From: Paracoccaceae bacterium
Lineage (GTDB): Bacteria; Pseudomonadota; Alphaproteobacteria; Rhodobacterales; Rhodobacteraceae
NCBI GenBank assembly: GCA_024742405.1
Contig: JANSYP010000002.1
Span: 434,001-498,000, forward strand
Direction: 5' to 3'
DNA: 64,000 nt
Shown: positions 44,924 through 54,365 of the stretch, in pieces
Position numbering within the stretch: position 1 is the first letter of the stretch
Layout of the letters: each line of letters starts with the position of its first letter
Notes under the pieces: generated by a model
Database searches by the model: none
Told to the model about the DNA's origin: nothing
What the model saw: the letters and a program-made list of their open reading frames with translations, nothing else
Program-made: the position numbers and the translations under genes

Positions 44924-45889
44924 CTAGCGTTCCTTCACATAGGGCGCCCCGCCGGCACGCGGCGGGATCGCCTTGCCGACGAAGCCTGCCAGGATCACGA
45001 CAGTCAGCACGTAGGGCAGCGCCTGCATCAGCTGCACCGGCACGTCGACGCCGAGCACAGAGAGGTTCTGGAACCGGTTGCCGAATGCCTCCAGCAGCCC
45101 GAAGAGGAAACAGGCCCCTAACGCGTGCCAGGGCCGCCATTTGGCAAAGATCAGCGCCGCCAGCGCGATGAAGCCGCGCCCCGCGCTCATGTCCTTGACG
45201 AAATTCGCCGACAGGCCCGTGGCCAGATAGGCGCCGGCCAGACCGCAAAGAAACCCGCAGATCAGCACCGCGGCAAAGCGCAGGCCCGTGACCGACACGC
45301 CCGACGTGTCCACCGCCGCGGGGTTTTCGCCCACCGCGCGCAGGCGCAACCCGAACCGGGTGCGAAACAGGATGTACCAGGTGGCCGGCACCGCCAGCAG
45401 CGCGATATAGACCAACGCGGAATGGCCCGAAATGACCTGGCTATAGATTGGCCCGATCACCGGCACCGGCGCCAGCGTCTCGGAAAAGGGCAGCGTGATG
45501 TTCTGGAACCGCGCCGCGCCCTCCAGCGCCGGGGTGCGCCCGCCCTGCTCGAACCAGTTCTGCGCGATCAGCACCGTCAGCCCCGCGGCCAGGAAATTGA
45601 TCGCCACGCCCGAGATCAGCTGATTGCCCCGGAAGGTGATCGAGGCCAGCCCGTGGATGCCCGCCAGCACCATCGAGGCGATGCAGCCCGCCGCCAGTCC
45701 AAGCCAGACCGAGCCGGTGATATAGGCATAGGCGGCCGAGAAAAACGCGGCGGCCAGCATCTTGCCCTCGAGCCCGATGTCGAAAATGCCCGCGCGTTCG
45801 GAAAAGAGGCCGGCCAGACAGGCCAGCAGCAGCGGGGTCGCGAGCCGGAGCGCGCTGTCGAGGATCTGGAGGAGCGTGGCGAAATCCAT
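44924..45889 (-). CDS. BMP-type (nucleoside) ABC transporter permease, second subunit
   Basis: A 321-residue permease beginning LLQILDSALRLATPLLLACL with the ABC2-type BPD motif SERAGIFDIGLEGKML and FGLRLRAVGENPAAVDTSGVSV. This family forms the smaller of two permeases of guanosine/nucleoside ABC importers. It is the last gene of the operon in transcription order (bmp, NTF2, ATPase, permease 1, LysE, permease 2). LysE ends four bases from its start, so the three are cotranscribed. Confidence 0.92.
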   Translation of the reverse strand: MDFATLLQILDSALRLATPLLLACLAGLFSERAGIFDIGLEGKMLAAAFFSAAYAYITGSVWLGLAAGCIASMVLAGIHGLASITFRGNQLISGVAINFLAAGLTVLIAQNWFEQGGRTPALEGAARFQNITLPFSETLAPVPVIGPIYSQVISGHSALVYIALLAVPATWYILFRTRFGLRLRAVGENPAAVDTSGVSVTGLRFAAVLICGFLCGLAGAYLATGLSANFVKDMSAGRGFIALAALIFAKWRPWHALGACFLFGLLEAFGNRFQNLSVLGVDVPVQLMQALPYVLTVVILAGFVGKAIPPRAGGAPYVKER

Positions 45890-45892
45890 GGT

Positions 45893-46522
45893 TCAGCCCC
45901 GCTCCGTCGCCAGCTTCAGCGCGAAGCCGGAAAAGAACACGCCCAGCGTCCCTTCGATCCAGCGCTGCGCCCGCGCATAGCCGTACCGGACCGGGCCCGA
46001 GGACAGCAGCAGCGCATAGCCTGCATGCCCGACAAAGGACTGCACGAACGCGCCCGCCACGAACACCGCCAGGACCGGCAGGGGGGCACCGAAAAACCCG
46101 CCGAGGCTCGCGATGGCGAGCCAGAAAAACAGCGCCTTGGGATTGCTGATCTGCAGGAAGAACCCCGCGCAGGCCAGACGCGCCAGCCCGCGGATCGGTA
46201 CCGGTGCCACTTGGATGGGCGGCGGGGCGATGCAGCGGCGAAACGCCTTGTAGGCGAGGTACGCAAGATAGGCGGAGCCGGCAAGGCGCACCACGGTCAA
46301 CGCGCCGCTGACCTGCGCCAGCAGGGCCGAGATCCCCGCCACGGTTGCCAACGCCAGCAGGATCGAGGCCAGAGAAATGCCCGTCGCGGTCACCAACGCG
46401 GGCACCCGGCCCGACGCGGTCGCCACGCCCAGGATCATCATGACGCCGGGCCCCGGCGACAGCACCCCCATCAGCTGAACGCCCCAGGCCGCGAGCAGGG
46501 CGTGAAGGTAGTCCGTGATCAT
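45893..46522 (-). CDS. LysE-family amino-acid exporter inserted in the ABC operon
   Basis: A 209-residue protein of the LysE/RhtB family: LHALLAAWGVQLMGVLSPGPGVMMILG at the N-terminus with the SPGP loop, ASGRVPALVTATGISLASILL and GFFLQISNPKALFFWLAIAS, with the NPKA motif. Six membrane helices fit. Members export amino acids or homoserine lactones. It lies between the two permeases of a nucleoside ABC importer, an unusual place for a LysE exporter. I start at 46522; a longer frame overlaps permease 1. Confidence 0.9.
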   Translation of the reverse strand: MITDYLHALLAAWGVQLMGVLSPGPGVMMILGVATASGRVPALVTATGISLASILLALATVAGISALLAQVSGALTVVRLAGSAYLAYLAYKAFRRCIAPPPIQVAPVPIRGLARLACAGFFLQISNPKALFFWLAIASLGGFFGAPLPVLAVFVAGAFVQSFVGHAGYALLLSSGPVRYGYARAQRWIEGTLGVFFSGFALKLATERG

Positions 46523-46532
46523 CGCCGGCCCC

Positions 46533-47645
46533 TCATTCCGCAGCCACCCCGGTACCCCGTCCGTTCCGCTGCCGTGCAAGACGCCGGGCGTCATAGAACT
46601 TCTCGATCGGCATGCGCACCATGTTGTCCAGCGCCCCGGTGAACAGGATGACCAGCGCCTGAATGACGATGATCATCTCGCGGCTGATGGCGGGCATCTC
46701 GAACTCCAGCTCCGCCCCGCCCTGGTAGAGCATCCCGAACAGCAATGCTGCCAGCAGCACACCCACGGGATGGGACCGGCCCATCAGCGCCACGGCGATG
46801 CCGACGAAGCCCGCCCCCTGCACGCTGTTGATCACGAGCCGCTCGGCCTCGCCCATGACCGAATTGATCGCCATGCAGCCGGCCAGCGCGCCCGAGATCA
46901 GCATCGTCGCCATGATGATCCACGTCGGATGGATGCCGGCATAGACCGCCGCGGGTTCGCTATGGCCGAAGGCGCGGATCTCGTATCCGAGTCGCGTCCG
47001 CCAGATCAGCAGCCAGACGCCGGCGCAGGCGACGAGCGCGAGCAGGAAGGAGATATTCAGCGGCGCGGACGGCCGGAACCCCAGCCAGGGCGCGATGTCA
47101 TGGGCGGTGGGCAGTGCTGCGCCGTCGGGAAAGGGCGCGGTTTCGGGCGACATGCCCGACGCCTTGAGCGGACCGACCAGCAGATAGACCAGAAGCGCCT
47201 GGGCGATGAAGTTGAACATGATCGTTGTGATCACGATATGGCTGCCGCGCCGTGCCTGGAGCCAGGCCGGGATCGCCGCCCAGGCCGCCCCGAAAAGCGC
47301 GCCGCCGACGATCGCCGCCGGCAGCGCCAGCGTCCAGTGCGGCCAGGGCACCGCGAGGCACACAAGCGCCACACCAAGCCCGCCCAGCGCCGCCTGACCC
47401 TCACCGCCGATATTGAACAGCCGCGCGTGGAACGCCACCGCCACGGCCAGCCCGGTGAATATGAAATTGGTGGTGTAATAGAGCGTGTAGCCCCAGCCAT
47501 AGGCCGAGCCCACGGCCCCCTTGACCATGATCGCCAGCGCTTCGAACGGGCTTTCGCCGATCCACAAGATCACCAGCATCGACACTGCAAGCGCGAGCGC
47601 GAGGTTGATCAGCGGGATCAGCGCGACATCGACCCATTTCGGCAA
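46533..47645 (-). CDS. BMP-type (nucleoside) ABC transporter permease, first subunit
   Basis: A 370-residue permease with LPLINLALALAVSMLVILW-like N-terminal helices, AVAFHARLFNIGGEGQAALGGLG, ARRGSHIVITTIMFNFIAQALLVYLLVGPL and FGHSEPAAVYAGI. It is the larger permease of the BMP-type importer. It is the first gene after the interrupting acyltransferase on the minus strand, so it must have its own promoter or the transcript must read through an opposing gene. Confidence 0.92.
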   Translation of the reverse strand: MPKWVDVALIPLINLALALAVSMLVILWIGESPFEALAIMVKGAVGSAYGWGYTLYYTTNFIFTGLAVAVAFHARLFNIGGEGQAALGGLGVALVCLAVPWPHWTLALPAAIVGGALFGAAWAAIPAWLQARRGSHIVITTIMFNFIAQALLVYLLVGPLKASGMSPETAPFPDGAALPTAHDIAPWLGFRPSAPLNISFLLALVACAGVWLLIWRTRLGYEIRAFGHSEPAAVYAGIHPTWIIMATMLISGALAGCMAINSVMGEAERLVINSVQGAGFVGIAVALMGRSHPVGVLLAALLFGMLYQGGAELEFEMPAISREMIIVIQALVILFTGALDNMVRMPIEKFYDARRLARQRNGRGTGVAAE

Positions 47646-47881
47646 GACCGTCTCCCCGTCATGTCAGACCGCTCGGCCTGACTCAGCTTAGCGACGCCCA
47701 CGCCGACTAGAAACAGCGAAAAGCCAAGAAAGGGCAACTCCGGCCGTCAGAGCTTGCGTCCCGGGCAAATGTGCACCGCGCTTGAGCAAACCGCGGAAGG
47801 CCCCCAAAAAAGGACTGCTTCTCTGCCACAAACGGCTTAGCGTGCCATCGAAGAAATTGTTTGCGGATATTTGAGTCTGCT

Positions 47882-49057
47882 ATGCGCGACCACCTCTCCC
47901 CCCTGACATCGCTGCGGTTCCTTGCTGCGCTGGCCATCGTGTTTCACCATCTCGCCGGCGTCCTCTGGTTGGCCCCCGGAGCCCTGGCACCCTATTCCCT
48001 CGGCGCCGCGGTCTCGTTCTTTTTCGTCCTGTCCGGCTTCATCATGCACCATTCCTACGCTCAGCGCTTGTCCGTGGTCGGCTGGCGAGCGTTCTTGCTC
48101 CAGCGTTTTCTGCGGATCTGGCCTGCGCATATCGCGGTGATCGTGCTGTGCGCATTATGGATCTCCATCCCTGACATCCTGTGGCAGACCGAACATCAGT
48201 CGACTTCGGAAATCCTGCAAATTCTGTTTCTCTTTCAGGCCTGGAACACGACGCCAGTTGTGTTCTGGGGTCTGAACGGCCCATCCTGGTCGCTCTCCGT
48301 CGAACTGTTCTTTTACGGCAGTTTTCCATTCCTCCTGGTCGCCATGCGGTATCTTGGACAAGCGCGCTTCCTGCTCGGCGCAGCAGTCTTTACAATCGCC
48401 TGGCTGACCTTTGCGACACTGGTCCTGTTCGACCCGGACGCAGAGTTGAACGCCCTGGCTCTGGGCTACATCTCGCCGGCCGCGCGTCTCGGCGAATTTG
48501 CCCTGGGCATGGCGGTCGGTGCGTTGTTCGTCGCGCAAAGGTCGACCTGGCAAGCCTGGTCGCGCGGATTCTGGACCTTGGCGGAATGCCTGAGTGTCAT
48601 CGCCTGCGTCCTGTCAGTTCGCTATACATACCTGATCGGCTTCCACGTGGGCGAGACACTCGGCCCGGTCGCCGGTGCCTGGGCCAGCGCCTCCTTTGGC
48701 ATGCTCAGCTTTGCTGTCGTGGTCGGGGTGTTCGCGGTCGGCAAAGGTGCGCTGTCCCGAGTGCTGGAACTTGGTTTGCTCGTCTGGCTCGGCCATATCA
48801 GCTTTGCGATGTACCTGGTCCACCAACCCCTTATTGGGCACTGGGTTCGAGTTGTGGAGCCTGTTCAGACTTCTGTCTGGTTGGAGGTTCTCGGGTTTGC
48901 GATCGCGCTCATTCTGCTGTCTGCAGCGGTTTTTTACTGGATCGAGCGTCCGGGCATGACGCTGGCCCGACAGCTCTCACGACATTTGCGCCCCCCTCCG
49001 GCCGAGAACATCACCGTCCCAACCGACGCGGTGGCCAAAACCGAAGCCACGCGCTAA
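47882..49057 (+). CDS. Acyltransferase 3 family (OafA/YrhL-type) membrane O-acyltransferase
   Basis: A 391-residue protein of the acyltransferase 3 family. It has the N-terminal LTSLRFLAALAIVFHHLAGV with the conserved RxxAxxxVxxxH pattern, SLGAAVSFFFVLSGFIMHHSY, RLRIWPAH-like segment and GPSWSLSVELFFYGSFPFLL. Ten membrane segments are visible. It acylates sugars of surface polysaccharides, peptidoglycan or lipids. Encoded on the opposite strand inside the nucleoside ABC operon, it separates the permeases from the ATPase gene. ATG at 47882 is preferred; an in-frame TTG lies seven codons upstream. Confidence 0.9.
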   Translation: MRDHLSPLTSLRFLAALAIVFHHLAGVLWLAPGALAPYSLGAAVSFFFVLSGFIMHHSYAQRLSVVGWRAFLLQRFLRIWPAHIAVIVLCALWISIPDILWQTEHQSTSEILQILFLFQAWNTTPVVFWGLNGPSWSLSVELFFYGSFPFLLVAMRYLGQARFLLGAAVFTIAWLTFATLVLFDPDAELNALALGYISPAARLGEFALGMAVGALFVAQRSTWQAWSRGFWTLAECLSVIACVLSVRYTYLIGFHVGETLGPVAGAWASASFGMLSFAVVVGVFAVGKGALSRVLELGLLVWLGHISFAMYLVHQPLIGHWVRVVEPVQTSVWLEVLGFAIALILLSAAVFYWIERPGMTLARQLSRHLRPPPAENITVPTDAVAKTEATR

Positions 49058-49068
49058 ACGCCGTTGCG

Positions 49069-50613
49069 CTACGCCGTCTCGGTCGACGCGTCCATGCCCG
49101 CCATCAGCAGGCCCAGTTCGGTCTCGTCGGTCTCGTTCGGCATCCGCTCGCCCATGATGCGGCCGTCGAACATCACTAGGATGCGGTCGGCGAGGCTGAA
49201 GATCTCCTCCAGCTCCACGCTGACCAGCAGGATCGCCTTGCCCGTGTCGCGGAGCTGCACGATCCGCTCATGGATGAACTCGATGGCGCCGATATCCACG
49301 CCACGGGTCGGCTGACCGACAAGCAGAAGGTCGGGGTCGCGCTCGATCTCGCGGGCCAGGACGATCTTTTGCTGGTTGCCGCCGGAAAAACTCTTGGCAT
49401 GGAGCCAGCAGTCCGAGGGGCGCACATCGAACCGCTCCATCTTCGCGGCCGTGTCCCGGCGCAGGGCGTCGTTCTTCATCATCACGCCCTCGCAATAGTC
49501 GGGCAGGTTCTGATAGCCGAAACCGGTGTTTTCCCAAGCGTGGAAATCGAGGATCAGGCCCAGCCTGTGGCGGTCCTCGGGCACGTGGGTGATGCCGGCG
49601 GCGCGGCGCGCCCGTCCGTCGGAATTGGGGCCGCTCAGCGACAGCGGCGCGCCGTTCAATTTGACAGATCCGGTCGCCTCGCGGATGCCGCCCAGCACTT
49701 CCAGCAGTTCCGACTGACCGTTTCCGGCGACGCCCGCGATACCCACGATCTCGCCCGCACGCACGTCCAGATCGATGCCGCGCAGCCGCTCCACCCCCAT
49801 GCGGTCGGTCACGCGCAAGTCGCGCACTTCCAGAACGGTCTCGCCGGGCTTGGCCGGCGCCTTGTCGACGCGCAGCAGCACCTTACGCCCCACCATCAGC
49901 TCGGCCAGCTCTTCGGGGCTGGTCTCGGCGGTCTTCACCGTCGCCGTCATCTCGCCGCGCCGCATGACGCTGACGGTGTCGGTGACCTCCATGATCTCGC
50001 GCAGCTTGTGGGTGATCAGGATGATGGTCTTGCCCTGCGCCCTCAACCCCTTGAGAATGCGGAACAAATGGTCCGCTTCCGACGGGGTCAATACGCCGGT
50101 TGGCTCGTCCAGGATCAGGATATCGGCCTCGCGGTAGAGCGCCTTCAGGATCTCCACCCGCTGCTGATGCCCGACGCTCAGGTTTTCTATCCGTGCATCG
50201 GGATCGACATTGAGCTCATATTCCCGCGCCAGATCCGTCAGCAGGCCGCGCGCCTTGGCCAGCGACGGGCGCAGCAGCGCGCCATCCTCGGCGCCAAGGA
50301 TCACGTTCTCCAGCACGGTGAAGTTCTCGACCAGCTTGAAATGCTGGAACACCATGCCGATGCCCGCGCGGATCGCGGCCAGACTGTCTGTGATCTCGGC
50401 GCGTTCGCCCTTGAGCCGGATCTCGCCGGAATCGGCCTTGTAGAACCCGTAGAGGATCGACATGAGCGTCGACTTCCCGGCGCCGTTCTCGCCGATGATG
50501 CCGTGGATCGTGCCGGGCTGAACGGTCAGCGAGATATCCTTGTTGGCCTGCACCGGGCCGAAGGCCTTGGAGATGCCTGTCAACTCGATCGCCGGAGCGG
50601 CCCTGTCGCTCAT
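49069..50613 (-). CDS. BMP-type (nucleoside) ABC transporter ATP-binding protein, double ATPase
   Basis: A 514-residue protein with two ABC domains. The first has Walker [10 protein letters not shown], signature [12 protein letters not shown] and Walker [14 protein letters not shown]. The second has a degenerate Walker A ([15 protein letters not shown]), signature [15 protein letters not shown] and Walker [13 protein letters not shown], the pattern of sugar/nucleoside importers of the RbsA/BmpA type. AAAGGG precedes the start at 50613. It powers the two permeases, although the acyltransferase gene lies between them and this gene. Confidence 0.95.
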   Translation of the reverse strand: MSDRAAPAIELTGISKAFGPVQANKDISLTVQPGTIHGIIGENGAGKSTLMSILYGFYKADSGEIRLKGERAEITDSLAAIRAGIGMVFQHFKLVENFTVLENVILGAEDGALLRPSLAKARGLLTDLAREYELNVDPDARIENLSVGHQQRVEILKALYREADILILDEPTGVLTPSEADHLFRILKGLRAQGKTIILITHKLREIMEVTDTVSVMRRGEMTATVKTAETSPEELAELMVGRKVLLRVDKAPAKPGETVLEVRDLRVTDRMGVERLRGIDLDVRAGEIVGIAGVAGNGQSELLEVLGGIREATGSVKLNGAPLSLSGPNSDGRARRAAGITHVPEDRHRLGLILDFHAWENTGFGYQNLPDYCEGVMMKNDALRRDTAAKMERFDVRPSDCWLHAKSFSGGNQQKIVLAREIERDPDLLLVGQPTRGVDIGAIEFIHERIVQLRDTGKAILLVSVELEEIFSLADRILVMFDGRIMGERMPNETDETELGLLMAGMDASTETA

Positions 50614-50623
50614 CTCGGCCCTT

Positions 50624-50983
50624 TCATTCCGCACCGCGCCCGGCAAAGCCGATCAGCCGGGAAACCCGGCCCTCGCCATCCAGATCAGCGAAATACTGGC
50701 CGGTCATCATGACCTTGCCGCCGTTCAGGAACCGCACGGTGCAGCGGGCATGGCCATGATGCATGTCCACCGGCTCGACAAGCTCCGCCGCCGCGCCGGG
50801 CATGTTCCGGCTGAACCCTGCGATGAACTCCAGGAACGACGCCGCGGATGTGATCGGCGCGGGCGCATGGGGATCCGCATAGTAGAAGTCCGGCGCGACG
50901 GCCGCGTTGATCAGCGCGGGGCGCTCCGCCTCCGGCGCGCCCCAGGCCCTGAAAAGCGCCCCCAATGCAGAGACCGGCGTCAT
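50624..50983 (-). CDS. SnoaL-like (NTF2-fold) protein in the ABC operon
   Basis: A 119-residue protein with the NTF2/SnoaL pattern: FRAWGAPEAERPALINAAVAPDFYYADPHAP, FLEFIAGFSRNMPGAA and CTVRFLNGGKVMMTGQYFADLDGEGRV. It lies 10 bases from the binding-protein gene and 10 bases from the ATPase gene, so it is an integral part of the operon. It could bind or modify the transported nucleoside or a related compound. This is inference; no catalytic residue can be named. Confidence 0.75.
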   Translation of the reverse strand: MTPVSALGALFRAWGAPEAERPALINAAVAPDFYYADPHAPAPITSAASFLEFIAGFSRNMPGAAAELVEPVDMHHGHARCTVRFLNGGKVMMTGQYFADLDGEGRVSRLIGFAGRGAE

Positions 50984-50992
50984 CGGACGCCC

Positions 50993-52009
50993 TTACTCGA
51001 CCGGGCAGCTATCGTCGTCGGAGTAGTCGTGAACCTCGATTTCACCGGAAATGATCGCCGCCTCGGCGGCTTCGACGGCGGCCTCCATCTCGGGGCTGAC
51101 GAGTTCCGCGTTATGCTCGTCCATCGCCGCGCCGACGCCGTCGGCCTCCAGGTCCAGGATTGTCAGACCGGGCTCCAGCGTGCCGTCCGCCGCGGCCTGG
51201 AACGTGTCATAGACCACGAGATCGACGCGCTTGACCATGGAGGTCAGCACTGACCCGGCCGCCCCCTCCATGCCGTTCTGGTTGCTGTCAACGCCGATGC
51301 CCAGAATACCGCTTTCGGCCGCCTGTTGCAGCACGCCCTCGCCGGTTCCGCCCGCCGCGGCAAACACCACATCCGCGCCCTGGCTGATCTGCGCCTGGGT
51401 GATCTCGCGCCCGGCGACAGGATTGTTCCAGGCCACCGCGGCATCGCTGCTGACGAAGTTGGACACGATTTCCGCATCCGGGTTCACCGATTTCACGCCC
51501 TGCTTGTAGCCGCATTCGAATTTTTGGATCAGTGGGATCTGCATCCCGCCGATAAAGCCCACGGTGCCGCTCTCTGACGCCATGCCGGCCATCAGGCCGA
51601 CCAGATAGCTGCCTTCATGCTCGGCGAACTTGACCGACTTGACATTGTCGGCCTCGACGACCTCGTCGACGATCACAAAGGTCGTCTCGGGGTAGTCCGG
51701 CGCCACTTCGCGCAAGGTGGAGGCATTGGCAAAGCCCAGAACGATCAGCGGGTTGGCGCCGCGTTCGGCCATGCGCCGCATGTTCTGCTCGCGCTGCGCC
51801 TCTTCCTTCAGCTCCGCTTCCATGTAGCTGCCGCCGGTCTCTTCGGCCCAGCGCTGCGCGCCGGTATAGGCGGCCTCGTTGAAGCTGCTGTCGAACTTGC
51901 CGCCGAGATCGATGATCAGGCCCGGCTCGGCCTCGGCGGTCGCGGCCAGCATGGCCAGAACCGAGGCTGTCACGGTGGCGGCGGCGCGCGTGGTGGTCAC
52001 AAAGCCCAT
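50993..52009 (-). CDS. BMP-family ABC transporter substrate-binding protein
   Basis: A 338-residue periplasmic protein with a Sec signal (ATVTASVLAMLAATAEAE) and the Bmp/Med domain: LIIDLGGKFDSSFNEAAYTGAQ, ANPLIVLGFANASTLREVAPDYP, GSYLVGLMAGMASESGTVGFIGGM and GVDSNQNGM. This family binds purine nucleosides. Starting at 52009 (AAGGGA upstream) gives the signal peptide; the longer frame overlaps rimI. It leads the operon, and the 124 bases upstream should hold its promoter. No purine riboswitch is visible there. Confidence 0.93.
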   Translation of the reverse strand: MGFVTTTRAAATVTASVLAMLAATAEAEPGLIIDLGGKFDSSFNEAAYTGAQRWAEETGGSYMEAELKEEAQREQNMRRMAERGANPLIVLGFANASTLREVAPDYPETTFVIVDEVVEADNVKSVKFAEHEGSYLVGLMAGMASESGTVGFIGGMQIPLIQKFECGYKQGVKSVNPDAEIVSNFVSSDAAVAWNNPVAGREITQAQISQGADVVFAAAGGTGEGVLQQAAESGILGIGVDSNQNGMEGAAGSVLTSMVKRVDLVVYDTFQAAADGTLEPGLTILDLEADGVGAAMDEHNAELVSPEMEAAVEAAEAAIISGEIEVHDYSDDDSCPVE

Positions 52010-52133
52010 GGCGAGGTCCCTTTCTGGTGTCGCCGGCGCCGCGTCTGGGACGGGCCGGTCCGTGTGGCAAGGATAAGGCCGCAGGGCCTCGAAGCGGTCA
52101 ACTGGTTTCTCGCCACCGCCCGGCGCCGCGCGC

Positions 52134-52544
52134 TCACAAGACGCGGCGCAGCACAATCGCGTCGCACCGCGTGCCGTCGGGGCGGCGGAAATAGGCCGGG
52201 CGGCGGCCCGCATCGGCATAGCCGGCGGCGCGGTAGAGCCCCAGGGCCGCCCCGTTGTCCGCAGCGACCTCCAGAAAGCAGGCCGTAGCGCCGCGCGCTC
52301 GGGCGCTGCGCTCGATGCCCGCGAGCAGCGCTCGGCCAGTACCGCGGCGGCGCGCTTCGGGCGCCACGGCGAGCGTCAGCAGTTCCGCCTCCCCGCCCGC
52401 GGCCCGGCCGAGCGCAAATCCGTCCGGCGCGGTCTCGGCGAACACGCCTGGATCGGCGAGAAGGTTTCGAAACTCCGCCTCGGTCCAGGGCCGCGGCGCG
52501 GTGAAGGAGGCCGCGTGCAGCGCGGCCATGACCCGGGGTGTCAC
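52134..52544 (-). CDS. rimI: Ribosomal-protein alanine acetyltransferase RimI-like (GNAT)
   Basis: A 136-residue GNAT protein with FTAPRPWTEAEFRNLLADPG, LTLAVAPEARRRGTGRALLAGIE (acetyl-CoA pyrophosphate loop, Q/RxxGxG/A type) and FLEVAADNGAALGLYRAAGY. I chose GTG at 52544 because it overlaps the tsaB stop (GTGA), so the pair is coupled; the internal ATG at 52529 would cut the first strand. RimI beside TsaB is the typical alphaproteobacterial arrangement. Confidence 0.9.
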   Translation of the reverse strand: MTPRVMAALHAASFTAPRPWTEAEFRNLLADPGVFAETAPDGFALGRAAGGEAELLTLAVAPEARRRGTGRALLAGIERSARARGATACFLEVAADNGAALGLYRAAGYADAGRRPAYFRRPDGTRCDAIVLRRVL

Positions 52545-53191
52545 GGGATCAGCTGCGGCGCGGGCGCGGCCGGGGCGGCATCCGCCGCGCGCAGATAGAG
52601 CGGCGCGGGTCGCTCCGCGGGCCCAGCGCGCCGCGCATGGGCGAAACGCGCGATGGCCACGGCCAGGGGTTCTGCCGGATCGGCAACGCTGCCCCCGCAG
52701 GCCGCCGCCGCCGCGCCAGCCGCATCGCCGACACAGACCGCCCCGGCGGGCAGATCCAGCGTCGCAAGCTCTCCCTCGGTCACGAGCCGCGGCGGGTCGG
52801 CACGCCCCGCGGCAAAGGCCTGCAGATAGACCGCGCCGCGCCGCGCGTCGAAACAGGCCACCGCCGGGCGCGGCAGGCCGTGCAGCGCCGCCTCCAGCCG
52901 CGTTACCCCGATCGCCCGCGCTCCCGTGGACAGCGCGAGCCCCCGCGCCGCGGCCACCGAAAGTCGGATACCGGTGAAGTTGCCCGGCCCTGTCCCGACG
53001 CCGATCACACTCACATCGCCGAACTCCGCGCCCTGTGCGCTCAGCATCTCTTCGAGCAGCCCCATCAGCCGCTCGGCCTGGCCCTTGGCCATATCCTCGG
53101 CGCGCGCATCCAGCAGCCGGTCGCCGGACAGCAAAGCGGCCGCGCACTGCGCGGCCGATGTGTCGAATGCGAGCGTAAGGGGGTCGGACAC
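52541..53191 (-). CDS. tsaB: tRNA t6A modification protein TsaB
   Basis: A 216-residue ASKHA-fold protein: TLAFDTSAAQCAAALLSGD, VSVIGVGTGPGNFTGIRLSVAAARGLAL and VACFDARRGAVYLQAF. It forms the TsaBDE complex for threonylcarbamoyladenosine at position 37 of tRNAs. The C-terminal part is Ala/Pro-rich and shortened. It follows the Nfu gene by seven bases and overlaps rimI by four. Confidence 0.94.
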   Translation of the reverse strand: MSDPLTLAFDTSAAQCAAALLSGDRLLDARAEDMAKGQAERLMGLLEEMLSAQGAEFGDVSVIGVGTGPGNFTGIRLSVAAARGLALSTGARAIGVTRLEAALHGLPRPAVACFDARRGAVYLQAFAAGRADPPRLVTEGELATLDLPAGAVCVGDAAGAAAAACGGSVADPAEPLAVAIARFAHARRAGPAERPAPLYLRAADAAPAAPAPQLIP

Positions 53192-53198
53192 CGCCAGA

Positions 53199-53759
53199 TC
53201 AGACGCCGACGGGGCGTACCTCGACCACTTCCGGGATGTAATGGCGCAGCAGGTTCTCGATCCCCATCTTCAGCGTCAGGGTCGAGGACGGGCAGCCCGC
53301 GCAGGCGCCCTGCATATGTAGATAGACAACCCCGCGCTCGAATCCGTGGAATGTGATATCGCCGCCATCCTGGGCCACCGCCGGGCGCACACGCGTGTCC
53401 AGCAGCTCCTTGATCTGACCGACGATCTCTGAATCCTCGCCGCTATGCTCGGCATGGCCGCCCGCGGCCGCGTCGCCTTCCATCACGGGCTCTCCGGACT
53501 GGAAATGCTCCATGATCGCGCCGAGGATCGCAGGCTTGATATGGTCCCACTCGGTGGCCTCGCCCTTCGTCACGGTGACGAAATCGCTGCCCAGGAACAC
53601 GCCGGTGACGCCCTCGACGGCAAAGACGCGGCCCGCGAGGGGGGATTTGTCTGCCGTGTCCGCGCTCGGGAAATCGGCTGTCCCGGCCTCGAGGATCACC
53701 TGCCCGGGCAGGAATTTCAGCGTGGCGGGGTTCGGCGTGGATTCGGTCTGGATGAACAT
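53199..53759 (-). CDS. Nfu-type Fe-S cluster scaffold/carrier protein
   Basis: A 186-residue protein. The N-terminal Nfu_N domain begins MFIQTESTPNPATLKFLPGQ, and the C-terminal NifU-like domain contains PAVAQDGGDITFHGFERGVVYLHM and the cluster-binding CAGCPSSTLTL. It carries [4Fe-4S] clusters to target proteins. I start at 53759 (AGGAGA upstream) rather than 13 codons earlier. It heads the small operon with tsaB and rimI. Confidence 0.94.
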   Translation of the reverse strand: MFIQTESTPNPATLKFLPGQVILEAGTADFPSADTADKSPLAGRVFAVEGVTGVFLGSDFVTVTKGEATEWDHIKPAILGAIMEHFQSGEPVMEGDAAAGGHAEHSGEDSEIVGQIKELLDTRVRPAVAQDGGDITFHGFERGVVYLHMQGACAGCPSSTLTLKMGIENLLRHYIPEVVEVRPVGV

Positions 53760-53846
53760 GGGGTGTTTCTCCTGTCTCCCCTCATATGAATTCAGCACGC
53801 ACGACTGTCAAGATTTGGAACAGTTCTAAATCACGCTGCGCCGCCC

Positions 53847-54302
53847 TCAGCAGACCGCCTCCAGCTCCTCCTTGCCGAGCGAGCCCGGCACGATCGTGAA
53901 GGGGATCGGCAGGTTGCCCGCGGCCTTGCACATCTGGTTGACCAGCGGACCGGGGCCGCTCTTCTCGGTGCCCGCCCCGAGGACAAGCAGCCCGACCTCC
54001 CGGTCCTCGTCGATCTGGGCCAGGATCTCTGGCACCGGCTCGCCCTCGCGAATCACCAGCTCGGGATCGACCCCCTGCTTGTCGCGCATCCATTTGGCGA
54101 AAACCTCGAAATGGGCCTGGATGCGTTCACGCGCCTCTTCGCGCATGATCTCGCCCACGCCGATCCAGTGGCTGTAATCCTCCGGCGGGATCACCGACAG
54201 GATCTGCACTCCGCCGGTGGTCTTGGCCGCCCGCATCGCGGCAAAACGCATCGCGTTCAGGCATTCTCGGCTGTCGTCGAGCACGACGAGGAATTTGCGC
54301 AT
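53847..54302 (-). CDS. Universal stress protein family protein
   Basis: A 151-residue UspA-type protein: KFLVVLDDSRECLNAMRFAAMRA at the N-terminus and VGLLVLGAGTEKSGPGPLVNQM with the ATP-binding G-x2-G-x9-G-like loop near the C-terminus. These cytoplasmic proteins are induced by starvation or oxidative stress. It stands between the Nfu and class IV aminotransferase genes on the same strand and is likely transcribed alone. Confidence 0.88.
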   Translation of the reverse strand: MRKFLVVLDDSRECLNAMRFAAMRAAKTTGGVQILSVIPPEDYSHWIGVGEIMREEARERIQAHFEVFAKWMRDKQGVDPELVIREGEPVPEILAQIDEDREVGLLVLGAGTEKSGPGPLVNQMCKAAGNLPIPFTIVPGSLGKEELEAVC

Positions 54303-54365
54303 CTTGGGCCTCCCGCCGGAAGCGTGCCTTGCATCGCCCGCGCTGGCAACCGTTCTGGCAACCGC

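Noticed and set aside
52010-52133. Purine riboswitch before the BMP binding protein
   Set aside because: No conserved purine-riboswitch loops or stem arrangement visible in the 124-base leader.
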